Position numbers and translations under genes: made by a program
Notes under the pieces: model-generated
Database searches by the model: none
What the model was told of the DNA's origin: nothing
What the model saw: the letters and a program-made list of their open reading frames with translations, nothing else
Shown: piece by piece, positions 20,629 to 30,963 of the stretch
How positions within the stretch are numbered: the stretch's first letter is position 1
How the letters are laid out: the number at the start of each line of letters is the position of its first letter
Assembly (NCBI RefSeq): GCF_963667775.1
Contig: NZ_OY764015.1
Span: 310,001-374,000, forward strand
Source of the DNA: an uncultured Trichococcus sp.
GTDB lineage: Bacteria > Bacillota > Bacilli > Lactobacillales > Aerococcaceae
Direction of reading: 5' to 3'
Length of the DNA stretch: 64,000 nucleotides

Positions 20629-20662
20629 CCCTTGGAAAAAACCTTTATTTCCAAGGGTTTTT
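20629..20662 (+). terminator. Terminator after the histidine phosphatase gene
   Basis: CCCTTGGAAA pairs with TTTCCAAGGG around 9 nt, followed by TTTTTC. Confidence 0.92.
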
Positions 20663-20725
20663 CTGTGTATGCAAATCATAAACAGATGAAAATCTCATCT
20701 TTTTTTCCTTTTTGGGAAAAAATAA

Positions 20726-20754
20726 TTGTAAATTTTATCCAAATAGTCTAAAAT
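20726..20754 (+). promoter_or_regulatory. carAB promoter
   Basis: TTGTAA and TAAAAT with a 17-bp spacer, about 50 bp before the PyrR-type leader. Confidence 0.75.
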
Positions 20755-20807
20755 TAACGTAATCCACAATACTGTACGAGATACAGCGTGGCCAGAACGT
20801 CTTTAAA

Positions 20808-20893
20808 TTAGCACAGAGAGGCTAACAAGGCATGTGAAACGATTAATGTAAACAACCGTTGAAACACGCCCAATAATAGGTGTGTTTTTTTTT
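20808..20893 (+). promoter_or_regulatory. PyrR-dependent transcription attenuator of carAB
   Basis: TTAGCACAGAGAGGCTAA forms a stem-loop whose loop carries the ACAGAGAGG core of known PyrR binding loops. About 40 nt further on AAACACGCC pairs with GGTGTGTTT and runs into a long T-stretch, an intrinsic terminator. In the known pyr mechanism, PyrR with UMP binds the first loop and lets the terminator form. Placement directly before carA fits pyrimidine feedback. Confidence 0.85.
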
Positions 20894-20958
20894 ACATTTT
20901 CCTATTTTTCATGCATGTAAGGTATGTACCTTGTCAATCAGAAATCAGGAGGAAGAAC

Positions 20959-22059
20959 ATGAAACAACGTAGATTTTTAGTTTTAGAAGATGGCAGCTGC
21001 TATCCAGGATATGCTTTCGGATCAGAAAAAGATGCAATCGGGGAGATCGTATTCAACACAGGGATGACTGGTTACCAAGAAACTTTGTCCGATCCTTCCT
21101 ACACAGGCCAAATCATCACTTTCACTTATCCGTTGATCGGCAACTACGGCATCAACGAAGATGACTTTGAAGGGGTACATCCGGGCTTGAAAGGGATGGT
21201 CGTGCATGAATTGGCGGAACATCCGAGCAATTTCCGTTGCACCAAAACGTTGGATGTAGCTTTGAAGGAATTTGATGTACCAGGAATCTACGGCGTGGAT
21301 ACACGCAGCATCACCAAAAAAATCCGCAATGCCGGCGTTATGCGCGGCACGATGGTAAAAAATGCGGACAACTTGGATGAGATTGTCGCATCGTTGAAAG
21401 CCTACGAATTACCGGTTGACGAAATCCAAATGAATTCGATAAAAGAAATCAAAAAATATGCGGGTGAAGGTCCACGCGTTGTCTTGCTTGACTTCGGCTT
21501 CAAGGACAACATCCTTGCAGAATTATTGAAAAGAGGCTGCGAAGTCATTCTGGCTCCTTGGAACACAAGCGCAGAAGAAATCTTGGCCTACAAACCGGAT
21601 GGCATCATGTTGAGCAACGGACCTGGAGATCCGACATCCGTTCCGGAAGCCATCGAGACGATCAAGCAATTGATTGCGCAGGAAAATCTGCCGATTTTTG
21701 GAATTTGCCTAGGACACCAATTGATCTCATTGGCGAGCGGCGCGACAACCTACAAAATGAAATTTGGCCACCGCGGAGCAAATCATCCGGTGAAGGATCT
21801 CGAAACCGGCAAAATCAGCCTGACGAGCCAAAACCATGGCTATGCCGTGGATGAGGAAAGCCTGGGCCAGACAGACTTGATCGCAACCCATCGTGCTCTG
21901 AATGACGGCACGAACGAAGGCGTAAAACATAAAACCAAACCGGTCTTCTCGGTTCAATACCATCCGGAAGCGGCACCCGGACCACACGATGCCAATTATT
22001 TGTTCGATCATTTTGTAGATATGATGAAAGCAGTCCAAGGAGGAAAACAACATGCCTAA
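20959..22059 (+). CDS. carA: Carbamoyl-phosphate synthase small subunit
   Basis: The glutaminase subunit hydrolyses glutamine and channels ammonia to CarB. The N-terminal CPSase domain ([25 protein letters not shown]) is followed by a class I amidotransferase domain with Cys in [15 protein letters not shown] and His/Glu in [13 protein letters not shown]. Start at 20959 is set by AGGAGGA 7 nt upstream; a longer frame would start inside the attenuator region. 366 aa. It overlaps carB by 8 bp, so subunits are coupled. Confidence 0.98.
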   Translation: MKQRRFLVLEDGSCYPGYAFGSEKDAIGEIVFNTGMTGYQETLSDPSYTGQIITFTYPLIGNYGINEDDFEGVHPGLKGMVVHELAEHPSNFRCTKTLDVALKEFDVPGIYGVDTRSITKKIRNAGVMRGTMVKNADNLDEIVASLKAYELPVDEIQMNSIKEIKKYAGEGPRVVLLDFGFKDNILAELLKRGCEVILAPWNTSAEEILAYKPDGIMLSNGPGDPTSVPEAIETIKQLIAQENLPIFGICLGHQLISLASGATTYKMKFGHRGANHPVKDLETGKISLTSQNHGYAVDEESLGQTDLIATHRALNDGTNEGVKHKTKPVFSVQYHPEAAPGPHDANYLFDHFVDMMKAVQGGKQHA

Positions 22060-25000
22060 ACGTACCGACATTCAATCCATCTTAGTGATCGGCTCAGGCC
22101 CCATCATCATCGGCCAAGCCGCTGAATTTGACTATGCCGGAACGCAAGCATGCTTGGCGTTAAAAGAAGAAGGATACAAAGTCATTTTGGTCAACTCCAA
22201 CCCTGCTACAATCATGACGGACGTTGAAATTGCCGATAAAGTCTATATGGAGCCACTTTCTGTGGAATTCATCACGAACATCATCCGCAAAGAGCGCCCG
22301 GATGCCTTATTGCCGACATTGGGCGGCCAGACCGGTCTGAACATGGCCGTGGAACTGGATAAAGCAGGCGTATTGGAAGAATTCAATGTCGAGTTGTTGG
22401 GAACTAAATTGAGTTCCATCCAACAGGCCGAAGACCGTGATCTGTTCCGCCAACTGATGGCGGAATTGAATCAGCCGGTCCCGGAGAGCGACATCGTCCA
22501 CACAGTGGCGGAAGCTTTAAGCTTCGCCGCGGAAATCGGTTATCCGTTGATCGTCCGTCCAGCCTTCACGATGGGCGGAACCGGCGGCGGCATCTGCCAT
22601 AATGAAGCCGACCTGCGCGAAATCGTAGCCAACGGCTTGCGCTACTCACCGGTGACGCAATGTCTCCTGGAAAAATCGATCGCCGGCTTCAAGGAAATCG
22701 AATACGAAGTGATGCGCGACAGCAACGACAACGCCATCGTGGTCTGCAACATGGAAAACATCGATCCGGTCGGCGTCCACACAGGCGATTCCGTCGTCGT
22801 GGCGCCTTCCCAAACGTTGTCCGACAAAGAATACCAAATGCTGCGCGATGTTTCCCTGCAGATCATCCGCGCCCTGAAAATCGAAGGCGGCTGCAATGTG
22901 CAGTTGGCATTGGATCCGTACTCGTTCGACTACTACATCATCGAAGTGAACCCGCGCGTCAGCCGTTCTTCGGCCTTGGCGAGTAAAGCGACCGGCTACC
23001 CGATCGCGAAGATGGCGGCGAAGATCGCTGTCGGCTTGACTCTGGATGAAATGAAGAACCCGGTCACCGGCACTTCCTATGCGGCTTTCGAGCCGGCTTT
23101 GGATTACATCGTCTCCAAAATCCCGCGTTTCCCGTTCGATAAATTCGAAAAGGGCGACCGTACCCTCGGCACGCAGATGAAAGCGACAGGCGAAGTCATG
23201 GCCATGGGCCATACGTTCGAGGAATCGATGCTGAAAGCTGTCCGTTCGCTGGAATACGGCGTCAACCATCTGGCCTTGCCGAAAGACCAAGGCCAGACCG
23301 TGACGATGGCAGAAATCGAACAGAATATCCGTGTCGCCTGCGACGAGCGTCTGTTCTATCTCGGCGAAGCGTTGCGCCGTGGCGTGACACCGGAAACGAT
23401 CCACGAATGGAGCGAAATCGACTACTTCTTCCTGCACAAATTCAAGCACATCATCGATCTTGAAAAAGAAGTGGCTGCCAATGTGAAGGATCTGGAAACG
23501 TTGCGCGAAGCGAAGAAATACGGCTTCAGCGACGAAATCATCGCGGAATTGTGGGGTATGGCTTCGGAAGACATCTACGCGTTGCGCAAAGCCAACGGCA
23601 TCGTGCCTGTCTTCAAAATGGTGGATACGTGCGCGGGCGAATTCGAATCCTTCACACCGTACTTCTACAGCACGTATGAAATGGAACAGGAATCGTTCCC
23701 GAGCGACCGCGAAAAAGTCATCGTCCTAGGCTCCGGTCCGATCCGTATCGGCCAAGGGGTCGAGTTCGACTACGCGACCGTGCATGCGGTCTGGGCGATC
23801 CAGGAAGCCGGCTACGAAGCGATCGTCGTCAACAACAACCCGGAAACCGTTTCGACGGACTTCTCGATCTCCGACAAGCTGTATTTCGAACCATTGACTG
23901 AAGAAGACGTGATGGCCATCATCGACCTGGAACAACCGCTTGGCGTCGTGGTGCAGTTCGGTGGCCAAACGGCCATCAACCTGGCCGACAAATTGGTCAA
24001 GCACGGCGTCAAGATCCTGGGCACGAGCCTGGAAGATCTTGACCGCGCCGAAGACCGCAAACTGTTCGAACAGTTGTTGCGCGATTTGGATATCCCGCAG
24101 GCACCCGGCAAGACAGCCGTGACCGTTGAGGAAGCGGTCGCCGTTGCGGATGAAATCGGTTATCCGGTCTTGGTGCGTCCGTCCTACGTATTGGGCGGAC
24201 GGGCGATGCAGATCGTCTACAACCAAGCCGACCTGGAGAAATACATGCGCGAAGCGGTCGTGGCCAGCCCCGAACGGCCGGTCCTGGTCGATCATTACCT
24301 GATCGGACAAGAACTGGAAGTCGATGCGATCTGCGACGGCGAAACCGTCCTGATCCCGGGCATCATGGAACATATCGAACGCGCCGGCGTCCACTCGGGC
24401 GACTCGATCGCTGTTTACCCGCCGCAAAACCTGTCGGCTGAACTGATCAAAACGATCGAAGACTACACGATCCGCGTGGCGCAAGGGCTGAACACGATCG
24501 GTTTGGTGAACATCCAGTTCGTCATCAGCAATGGCGTCGTCTACATCATCGAAGTGAATCCGCGCGCGAGCCGGACGATCCCGTTCCTGAGCAAGGTAAC
24601 CGGCATCCCGATGGCGAAGTTGGCCACAAAAGGGATCTTAGGACTGAACTTGAAGGATATGGGTTACAAGACAGGTCTGGTTCCGTCAAAATCAGGCGTA
24701 TACGTGAAGATGCCGGTCTTCAGTTTCAGCAAACTGAAGAAAGTCGATACCGTATTGGGGCCGGAAATGAAGTCTACCGGAGAGATCATCGGAAAAGATG
24801 TCAACTTGCCGAAAGCTTTGTATAAAGGCTTTATCGCATCCGGCGTGAATGTACCTGATTACGGTACAGCGTTGATGACGGTATCGGATAAAGACAAAGA
24901 AGAAATCATTCCGTTGGCGAAACGTTTGATTTCGTTAGGCTACCATATCGTTGCCACAACTGGTACCGGTAAAGCTTTGGAAGCACAAGGAATCAAAGTT

Positions 25001-25240
25001 GATGTCATTGAGAAAATCAATGAGAACAGCAATGACATTCTTGATGCCATCCGCGACGGCCGCATCAATCTGGTCGTCAATACGATGACGGAAGGCAAGA
25101 CAAGCGAGACCGACGGATTCCTGATCCGCCGTGAAGCAGTCGAAAACAACATCCCATGTTTGACTTCGTTGGATACAGCGGAAGCATTGCTGCAAGCGAT
25201 GGAAACCATCCATTTCCAATTGGAAGACATGAGTAAATAA
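22052..25240 (+). CDS. carB: Carbamoyl-phosphate synthase large subunit
   Basis: Makes carbamoyl phosphate from bicarbonate, ammonia and two ATP for pyrimidine and arginine synthesis. Two homologous ATP-grasp halves are visible: first half with [21 protein letters not shown] and [12 protein letters not shown], second half with [21 protein letters not shown] and [15 protein letters not shown], then a C-terminal MGS-like allosteric domain (from about residue 930) including [14 protein letters not shown]. The 1062 aa are normal for Gram-positive CarB. Only one carAB pair is in this window, and its pyr-type leader suggests the pyrimidine-regulated set. Confidence 0.99.
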   Translation: MPKRTDIQSILVIGSGPIIIGQAAEFDYAGTQACLALKEEGYKVILVNSNPATIMTDVEIADKVYMEPLSVEFITNIIRKERPDALLPTLGGQTGLNMAVELDKAGVLEEFNVELLGTKLSSIQQAEDRDLFRQLMAELNQPVPESDIVHTVAEALSFAAEIGYPLIVRPAFTMGGTGGGICHNEADLREIVANGLRYSPVTQCLLEKSIAGFKEIEYEVMRDSNDNAIVVCNMENIDPVGVHTGDSVVVAPSQTLSDKEYQMLRDVSLQIIRALKIEGGCNVQLALDPYSFDYYIIEVNPRVSRSSALASKATGYPIAKMAAKIAVGLTLDEMKNPVTGTSYAAFEPALDYIVSKIPRFPFDKFEKGDRTLGTQMKATGEVMAMGHTFEESMLKAVRSLEYGVNHLALPKDQGQTVTMAEIEQNIRVACDERLFYLGEALRRGVTPETIHEWSEIDYFFLHKFKHIIDLEKEVAANVKDLETLREAKKYGFSDEIIAELWGMASEDIYALRKANGIVPVFKMVDTCAGEFESFTPYFYSTYEMEQESFPSDREKVIVLGSGPIRIGQGVEFDYATVHAVWAIQEAGYEAIVVNNNPETVSTDFSISDKLYFEPLTEEDVMAIIDLEQPLGVVVQFGGQTAINLADKLVKHGVKILGTSLEDLDRAEDRKLFEQLLRDLDIPQAPGKTAVTVEEAVAVADEIGYPVLVRPSYVLGGRAMQIVYNQADLEKYMREAVVASPERPVLVDHYLIGQELEVDAICDGETVLIPGIMEHIERAGVHSGDSIAVYPPQNLSAELIKTIEDYTIRVAQGLNTIGLVNIQFVISNGVVYIIEVNPRASRTIPFLSKVTGIPMAKLATKGILGLNLKDMGYKTGLVPSKSGVYVKMPVFSFSKLKKVDTVLGPEMKSTGEIIGKDVNLPKALYKGFIASGVNVPDYGTALMTVSDKDKEEIIPLAKRLISLGYHIVATTGTGKALEAQGIKVDVIEKINENSNDILDAIRDGRINLVVNTMTEGKTSETDGFLIRREAVENNIPCLTSLDTAEALLQAMETIHFQLEDMSK

Positions 25241-25254
25241 GCTGTAAAGCAGAA

Positions 25255-25298
25255 AAGAGAAGCAGTTGCCTCGTTCGGGGCAGCCGCTTCTCTTTCTT
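25255..25298 (+). terminator. carAB terminator
   Basis: AAGAGAAGC pairs with GCTTCTCTT with inner GTTGCC/GGGGCA pairing, then TCTTATTTTT. Confidence 0.85.
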
Positions 25299-25387
25299 AT
25301 TTTTGTCGGTCTTTAGACCAGGACGGTGATCCGAACACCCGACAGTCTACCTGTGTGTCAGGCAAACCAAAAAATTCGCACAAAGAC

Positions 25388-25447
25388 AAAAAACACCCCA
25401 CAGAATGTCGAATGAATCGCTTCATATCGGCATTTTTGTGGGGTGTT
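25388..25447 (-). terminator. ssrA terminator
   Basis: On the minus strand ACACCCCACA pairs with TGTGGGGTGT and is followed by TTTTTTGTC, about 15 nt after the mature tmRNA 3' end. Confidence 0.85.
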
Positions 25448-25461
25448 GCCTCATACTAGTA

Positions 25462-25823
25462 TGGAGACGACGGGAGTCGAACCCGTGTCCAAGCATATCG
25501 GCACTTCCAAATCTACGCTCATAGTTAAACTATTGGAATTCGCCTTGAACTAGCCGTTTAACAGGCATTATTGTCGGCTAATCTGATTGATCTCTTCTGA
25601 TTCCTCCAGATGGAAGGTCACAGCGTATCCCACATCATTGAGACCCTGATCTGAGTACATGGGCGATACCAGGAGGATCTTAGCTAGCTACAATTAAGCA
25701 GCGAAAGCTAAAGTGTTGTTTTGTGTTTTGTCAGTTGTATTTAACTGTAACGTTTTAGCGTAGACGTAACCTACGGAGCGCATCAAAAGCTCGACCTATA
25801 CCTGTCGAATCCGTAACGTCCCC
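25462..25823 (-). ncRNA. ssrA: tmRNA (SsrA)
   Basis: The minus strand starts GGGGACGTTACGGATTCGAC and ends GGTTCGACTCCCGTCGTCTCCA, the signature tmRNA ends; acceptor halves GGGGACG and CGTCTCC pair with one G-U. CCA is not encoded. The tag frame ends in LAFAA followed by TAA (25694-25732). By comparison with related tmRNAs (AACT then the resume codon) the resume codon is GAC, giving DKTQNNTLAFAA; an Ala codon GCT is the usual first codon in relatives. It rescues stalled ribosomes together with SmpB. Length about 362 nt. Confidence 0.96.
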
Positions 25824-25956
25824 TTAATGGGAATGCACAGAATTATCTTGCATTTCATATTATACGTCATCCTTACCAAAAAGCAAGTATTATGCACAAA
25901 ATATTTTTGCAGTGTTCCTCAAAGAGCTTTACTTTTTCTTGACTGAAAATGCAGGA

Positions 25957-26991
25957 TCAATTCGCATTCATCCTGTATTCGTGCGGCGTCATAGCGTAGG
26001 CTTGTTTGAATTTTTGGTAGAAGAAAGTCACGTTCCTGTAACCGATCTGCTCGCTGATGCTTTCTATCGGCATATCGGTATTCTTCAGCAGGATGCAGGC
26101 GTTGTTGAGGCGCAGTTCCTGAACCAAGGCAACATAGGATTTTCCGGTCTGGCTCTTGATGAACCGGCTTAGGTAACTCGGATTGAACTTGAAAGTATCC
26201 GCAATTTGTTGCAGGCTGCAGTCCTGGTAATTTTTTTCGATGAAAAGCAGAATGTCTCCGATATAAGAATGATCCGCCTTGCGGTGTTCGCTGGATTGTT
26301 TCTGCTGAAAAGCCTTCAGCAGCTCGGAAAAGAGGATGATCATGTAGGCGTCGGTCACATCTTTTGAATAGGATGATGGTTCATAGTAATTGACGAGCAT
26401 CCCCTCGATGGCGTCGATCAGAAATTCGCTGTTCGTTGTGTTGAAAAGAAGGTAGCGGTCATGCTTCTGTGTTTTTGAAAGGGCGTTGACCGCAAACTGG
26501 GTGATGATGCTGTTTGAGGCCAGCCGGCTCAACATGTGGGTAGAGAAGTACTCCTTCCTCATCAAGAAGTTGATCAGAATATCATTTTCGCCCGTTTCCA
26601 GAATCCGATGGCAAACGCCGGTGTCCAGGATGCAAAAATCACCTTCCTTTAATGAAACTTCTGTCCCATCGATTATAATATCTATATTGCCTGAATAGAC
26701 GTAGTTCATTTCGATGAAATCATGGACATGCAATGGGGTATAGGAGAAGCGCGCGTGCTTCAGGATCAGCAGTTGGCTGCCTTCGATAAAAGCGGCGCGT
26801 TCATTTTGCTTCTCCCTTGCGCTTTCCAGATGCTTTTCGAATGTATAGCGATAGACCCGTTCGCCATCATCGTTCAAATAGGAATCAAATTTTTCAACGA
26901 AATCGGACTGGGGTTTGCTTTTTTTCTGCAGCAAATGTGACTCGGTTTTTGTGGGGGTGAATAGTTTTTCGCGAATCTGTGCTTTATCCAT
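25957..26991 (-). CDS. AraC family transcriptional regulator with N-terminal cupin
   Basis: Residues about 75-165 form a cupin-like effector domain (HARFSYTPLHVHDFIEMNYVYSG, DFCILDTGVCHRI), and the last ~100 residues hold two AraC helix-turn-helix motifs (SLQQIADTFKFNPSYLSRFIKSQTGKSY and PIESISEQIGYRNVTFFYQKFKQ) ending TPHEYR. I chose the ATG at 26991 because AAAGGAG lies 6 nt before it; this gives 344 aa. It is transcribed divergently from the PTS-rhamnosidase-esterase operon, 187 bp away, and is the likely sugar-responsive activator of that operon. The inducer is not readable. Confidence 0.9.
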   Translation of the reverse strand: MDKAQIREKLFTPTKTESHLLQKKSKPQSDFVEKFDSYLNDDGERVYRYTFEKHLESAREKQNERAAFIEGSQLLILKHARFSYTPLHVHDFIEMNYVYSGNIDIIIDGTEVSLKEGDFCILDTGVCHRILETGENDILINFLMRKEYFSTHMLSRLASNSIITQFAVNALSKTQKHDRYLLFNTTNSEFLIDAIEGMLVNYYEPSSYSKDVTDAYMIILFSELLKAFQQKQSSEHRKADHSYIGDILLFIEKNYQDCSLQQIADTFKFNPSYLSRFIKSQTGKSYVALVQELRLNNACILLKNTDMPIESISEQIGYRNVTFFYQKFKQAYAMTPHEYRMNAN

Positions 26992-27178
26992 GGAAGCTCC
27001 TTTGGGTAAGAAATGGTTAATCATGTCGTAAGAATATGATATTAATAAATTATGGCTTATCCGTTAAGATGTACTTGTTAGCGATACCATAATGATAATC
27101 CGGATGATAAATTTAGTCAATATGTTTCGCTCGACATTGTTCTTTGCACAGATTCATCAAACTATAGGAGGAAAATTA

Positions 27179-28519
27179 ATGAATACTGAAAAAATGTCCC
27201 TCAGCGACAAGATTCAAAACACAGTTGGACCTTTCGCCACCAAAGTGAACAATAATATTTACCTGACTTCGGTCAGGGATGCTATGCTGGCATATATGCC
27301 CTTTACTTTTATCGCATCGATCTTTTTGATTATTGCCTTTTTCCCGATCACTCAGGTTACTGACTTTATTACGATGGTTTTAGGAACGGAAAATGCATTC
27401 GTTTGGCAATCGAAATTATTGTACGTGAACAGTGCAACTTTGGCGGTAGGCGGCTTGATCGTCGTCATTTCCATGGCGAAATCCTTGGCGGACAAGCTGG
27501 AAACGAACGTGCTGCAGTGCATCATCACAGCAGTCGTCTCCTTCCTGTTGCTGACGCCGCTGGATAACATCGAAGGCGTCGATTTTCTGAACATCACGAA
27601 AATCAGCGCACAATCGATGTTCCTCTCGATCTTGGTCGGAATGTTCAGTACCATCATCTACAAAAAAATCGAAGAAAAGGGAATCAAAATCAAATTGCCG
27701 GAATCCGTACCGCCCGCAGTAGCTGGGCCATTCGAATCGGTCATCCCTTCCTTTATCGTGGTCACTACATTCTTCATCATCCGTTTGATCATAGAGCTGT
27801 TGCTGAAGAGTGATGCATTGACATTGATCAACGGCACGTTAGGCAAACCATTGACTTACCTAGGCGGATCGATCGGCGGCTTGGTCGTCGTCAAGATTTT
27901 CGAACAATTCCTATGGTTCTTCGGTTTGCACGGAGGCTCGATCATCCAAGCCGTAATGGATCCGATCCACCAAGTTCTTGAAGATCAAAACAAAGTTGCA
28001 TCATTGGCAGGAGCAATCCCTCCGAACATCATCAGCATGAGCTTCCGAAGTCATTTTGCATCTATCGGTGTTGTAGGTGCCGTCATCGCAATCCTGATCG
28101 TAGCCAAGAGCAGACAATACAAAGAAGTCGGCAAAATCTCGAGCGTCCCTTACATGTTCAATATCGGCGAACCAGCGTTGTTCGGTATCCCATTGATGCT
28201 GAATTTCCTGTACTTCATCCCGTTCATCTTCTCGAATGCCATTTCGACTGTCATCGCTTATGTCGTTTTCGCGCTAGGTTTAGTGCCGCTTCCGACAGGC
28301 TTGGCCCAGATTCCGTGGACAACGCCACCGATCATCAGCGGCTACTTCGTCACCGGCAGCATCAGGGGTTCACTCCTGCAGATTGCCCTGATCGCAATCA
28401 CGACGGTCTTTTGGATTCCGTTTGTTCGGATGGCCGACAAGCAACTTTACAAAGAGGAAAATGAAATGGACAGCACAGGTTCGGATTCGGCTGTCCAGGA
28501 AGCAGAAGGAATCCGTTAG
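27179..28519 (+). CDS. PTS sugar transporter subunit IIC, lactose/cellobiose family
   Basis: A membrane permease that takes up and hands a sugar to its EIIB for phosphorylation. About ten hydrophobic segments are visible; LWFFGLHGGSIIQAVMDPIH and YMFNIGEPALFGIPLMLN are the signature regions of the CelB-type EIIC, the latter with the conserved NIGEP. The start is set by AGGAGGA 7 nt before ATG 27179, giving 446 aa. No EIIA or EIIB gene lies nearby, so it must borrow them from another locus. The next gene, a GH78 enzyme, starts directly after the stop, suggesting a rhamnose-containing glycoside as substrate. Confidence 0.92.
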   Translation: MNTEKMSLSDKIQNTVGPFATKVNNNIYLTSVRDAMLAYMPFTFIASIFLIIAFFPITQVTDFITMVLGTENAFVWQSKLLYVNSATLAVGGLIVVISMAKSLADKLETNVLQCIITAVVSFLLLTPLDNIEGVDFLNITKISAQSMFLSILVGMFSTIIYKKIEEKGIKIKLPESVPPAVAGPFESVIPSFIVVTTFFIIRLIIELLLKSDALTLINGTLGKPLTYLGGSIGGLVVVKIFEQFLWFFGLHGGSIIQAVMDPIHQVLEDQNKVASLAGAIPPNIISMSFRSHFASIGVVGAVIAILIVAKSRQYKEVGKISSVPYMFNIGEPALFGIPLMLNFLYFIPFIFSNAISTVIAYVVFALGLVPLPTGLAQIPWTTPPIISGYFVTGSIRGSLLQIALIAITTVFWIPFVRMADKQLYKEENEMDSTGSDSAVQEAEGIR

Positions 28520-30931
28520 ATGCTTGAGACGGATCAATTTACAATAAACGGAAGGGTCCAACCTTTGAGCGTCAGCTTGGGTCAGGCCAGCTGGATCACA
28601 CGGTTGGACAATCCGCTTGAAAAAGAAGCAGAATTTCTGAATGAACGTCCTAACATCATTCTAGAAAAGACGTTCGATATCCCCGATGCGATCACAGAAG
28701 CTCTGATCGATATCTGCGGCCTGGGTTATTACACTTTGTACGTCAACGGGCAGCGAATCGAGGATTCCTACTTGAACAACGATGTGACGAATTACGACAA
28801 AACGGTCTATTATGATACTTATGACATCAAAAATCATTTGAAACAGGGCAACAATAAGCTGTCAGTGGAACTGGCGAATGGTTGGTATAATGCTGCACCC
28901 ATCAATATATTAGGCAAATACAATGTGCGCAAGCAACTCGCTGTCGGAAAGCCTTGTCTGATTTGTCAAATGACGATCACGACTGCTTCAGATCAAAAAA
29001 TCGTGATCGAATCGGATTCAAGTTGGGAAAGCAAATCAGGAAACTATCTGTTCAATAATCTCTACATCGGTGAAGTAGTGACGGATGACATCCCGGAGGC
29101 AGCCGCAAAACAAAAAACTGTAAAAATCGCTGGACCAAGCGGCCGTTTGACACCCAGTTTCATCCCCAAAATAAAACGGCAGAAACAATATCTTCCTGCC
29201 GTGGCTGCGGACGATTCTGCAAATAAAGGCGTCCTGATCGATTTCGGGACGATCCTGTCCGGGCATTTCCTTTGCGATATCGCCGCCGATTTTCTGGGCC
29301 AGGTCACGTTCCTCTATGCCGAGGAACTGAACGCTGATGGCACCCTTAGTTTTGATTCCAGCATCAGTGGAACCTATGGGGTGACGGATGAGGAGCACGG
29401 CATAAACGCGGGTGATCCGATTATCCAGAAGGATATCATCAAAAAAAACAAGCAAGAAATCTTCCGATTTGAAAACCAGTTCTGCTACCACTCGTTCCGC
29501 TATGTGCTGGTGAAGGCAGAACCGCAAACACATTCATTGAAAGAGCTGTTTTCAAATATCCGGGCCTACAGTGTCTACACTGACCTCACTTCTGTGAGCC
29601 GGTTTGAATCGTCCTCGGAAGAGTTGAACCGCTTATGGGAAGCAGCGCAGAATACCCGCTTGAACAATATCCATTCCTACTTCGAAGACTGCACAAGGGA
29701 ACGTTTCGGCTATGGCGGGGATATCGTGGCCTTGATTGATTCGCACCTCTACAGTCACGATATGCATAGTCTGCTGAAGAAAGTCTTTATGGATTTCGCT
29801 CATGATCAGACTTCAGAAGGCGGGATTCCGCAGACAGCCCCTTACGTCGGCATCATGACGAACGGCACTTCCAACGGGGCCGGTTCCTTGGGCTGGCAGC
29901 TGGTTTTCCCGGTGCTTGCCGCAAGAATCGAGCAGCGCTATCGGGATGCTGCCTTTGTGCAGGGGCATCTGCCTGAGTTACTGAAGCATCTTGAATATCT
30001 GCTGTCCTTCGATTTCGACTATATCCGGTTCTGTTGCTTGGGCGATTGGGGGTCAGTCGATGTCGGCATCCAGAATAAGCGCATCGTCTCGCCGGATCAG
30101 GAATTCTGTTCGGCCAGCATGTATCTGATCCTTTTGGAGGAGTACAAAGAATTATTTGGTGCGCACGATGCGTCTGAAACGATGATGGAAACCTTGGAAT
30201 TGCGCATCGAGGAAGCGAGAAGTGCCATCATCGATCTGTTCCGCAATAAAGATGGTAGTTTTGCCTCTGGAACGCAATCGAGCGCAATCTTCGCCTTGAA
30301 AGCAGGATTGCATGAAAGTGAAGCTGAAAAGCATCGGCTCGAAAGGAACCTGATCGAGCGCATCCTTGAAGAAGATGGCGTTTTCCGCTTCGGTATTTTC
30401 GGGATGTCTTGGGCATACACCATCCTTTCCCAGCTCGGTGAGGACGATTTGATCTACAATTGGCTGTACCGCCGCCACGAGCCGAATTATCTGAGCATGC
30501 TGGCGAACGGAAATCAGACCTTGGGGGAATATTTTCCGCTGCAGAGCGGCACGAACAAGGTGCAAGGTTCATTGAACCATGCGATGTTCTCCTCATACAC
30601 AGTTTGGATGATGGAAAAGCTGGTCGGCATTTCCGTCAGAAAAGATCGCAGCATCCAATTGGCTCCTTATTTTGCAATAGATTTGACAGGTGTGAATGGT
30701 TCGCTACTCACGGCGCAGGGAGAAATTGAAGCGCGGTGGGAGCAGCTTGGTGACAATGGAATCATGTACAGCGTGACACTTCCGGAATCGCTGGACTACA
30801 ATTTCCAATTAGGAGAAGCGTATCGGATACTCAACAAAGAGATAACGACTTCTGGAGACAATCGCCAAACAATAAGGCTGACAATCCAGAGTGCTGATCC
30901 GGTCGAAGCTTTAGGGCAGGAAAATATTTGA
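28520..30931 (+). CDS. Alpha-L-rhamnosidase-like glycoside hydrolase (GH78)
   Basis: The N-terminal half is beta-rich (VNGQRIEDSYLNNDVTNYDKTVYYDTYDI is the carbohydrate-binding-like domain of GH78), and the catalytic (alpha/alpha)6 barrel starts around residue 355 with FEDCTRERFGYGGDIVALI, corresponding to the acid-containing DC..RERxxxxGD motif of bacterial alpha-rhamnosidases. Length 803 aa; no signal peptide, so it acts in the cytoplasm on an imported, probably phosphorylated, glycoside. It follows the EIIC stop with no gap and its 3' end overlaps the leader region of the esterase. Removal of terminal rhamnose is inferred from the family. Confidence 0.88.
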   Translation: MLETDQFTINGRVQPLSVSLGQASWITRLDNPLEKEAEFLNERPNIILEKTFDIPDAITEALIDICGLGYYTLYVNGQRIEDSYLNNDVTNYDKTVYYDTYDIKNHLKQGNNKLSVELANGWYNAAPINILGKYNVRKQLAVGKPCLICQMTITTASDQKIVIESDSSWESKSGNYLFNNLYIGEVVTDDIPEAAAKQKTVKIAGPSGRLTPSFIPKIKRQKQYLPAVAADDSANKGVLIDFGTILSGHFLCDIAADFLGQVTFLYAEELNADGTLSFDSSISGTYGVTDEEHGINAGDPIIQKDIIKKNKQEIFRFENQFCYHSFRYVLVKAEPQTHSLKELFSNIRAYSVYTDLTSVSRFESSSEELNRLWEAAQNTRLNNIHSYFEDCTRERFGYGGDIVALIDSHLYSHDMHSLLKKVFMDFAHDQTSEGGIPQTAPYVGIMTNGTSNGAGSLGWQLVFPVLAARIEQRYRDAAFVQGHLPELLKHLEYLLSFDFDYIRFCCLGDWGSVDVGIQNKRIVSPDQEFCSASMYLILLEEYKELFGAHDASETMMETLELRIEEARSAIIDLFRNKDGSFASGTQSSAIFALKAGLHESEAEKHRLERNLIERILEEDGVFRFGIFGMSWAYTILSQLGEDDLIYNWLYRRHEPNYLSMLANGNQTLGEYFPLQSGTNKVQGSLNHAMFSSYTVWMMEKLVGISVRKDRSIQLAPYFAIDLTGVNGSLLTAQGEIEARWEQLGDNGIMYSVTLPESLDYNFQLGEAYRILNKEITTSGDNRQTIRLTIQSADPVEALGQENI

Positions 30932-30963
30932 GTAACCATTTAAAAATAATGGAGGCAAAAAAG

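Noticed and set aside
22646-23449. Large minus-strand open frame inside carB, and similar long antisense frames in fbp, ilvE and suf genes
   Set aside because: They mirror the codon structure of strongly supported genes on the plus strand and have no family motif or ribosome binding site.
26992-27178. cre site in the AraC-PTS divergent region
   Set aside because: No sequence close to TGWAARCGYTWNCW was found there.
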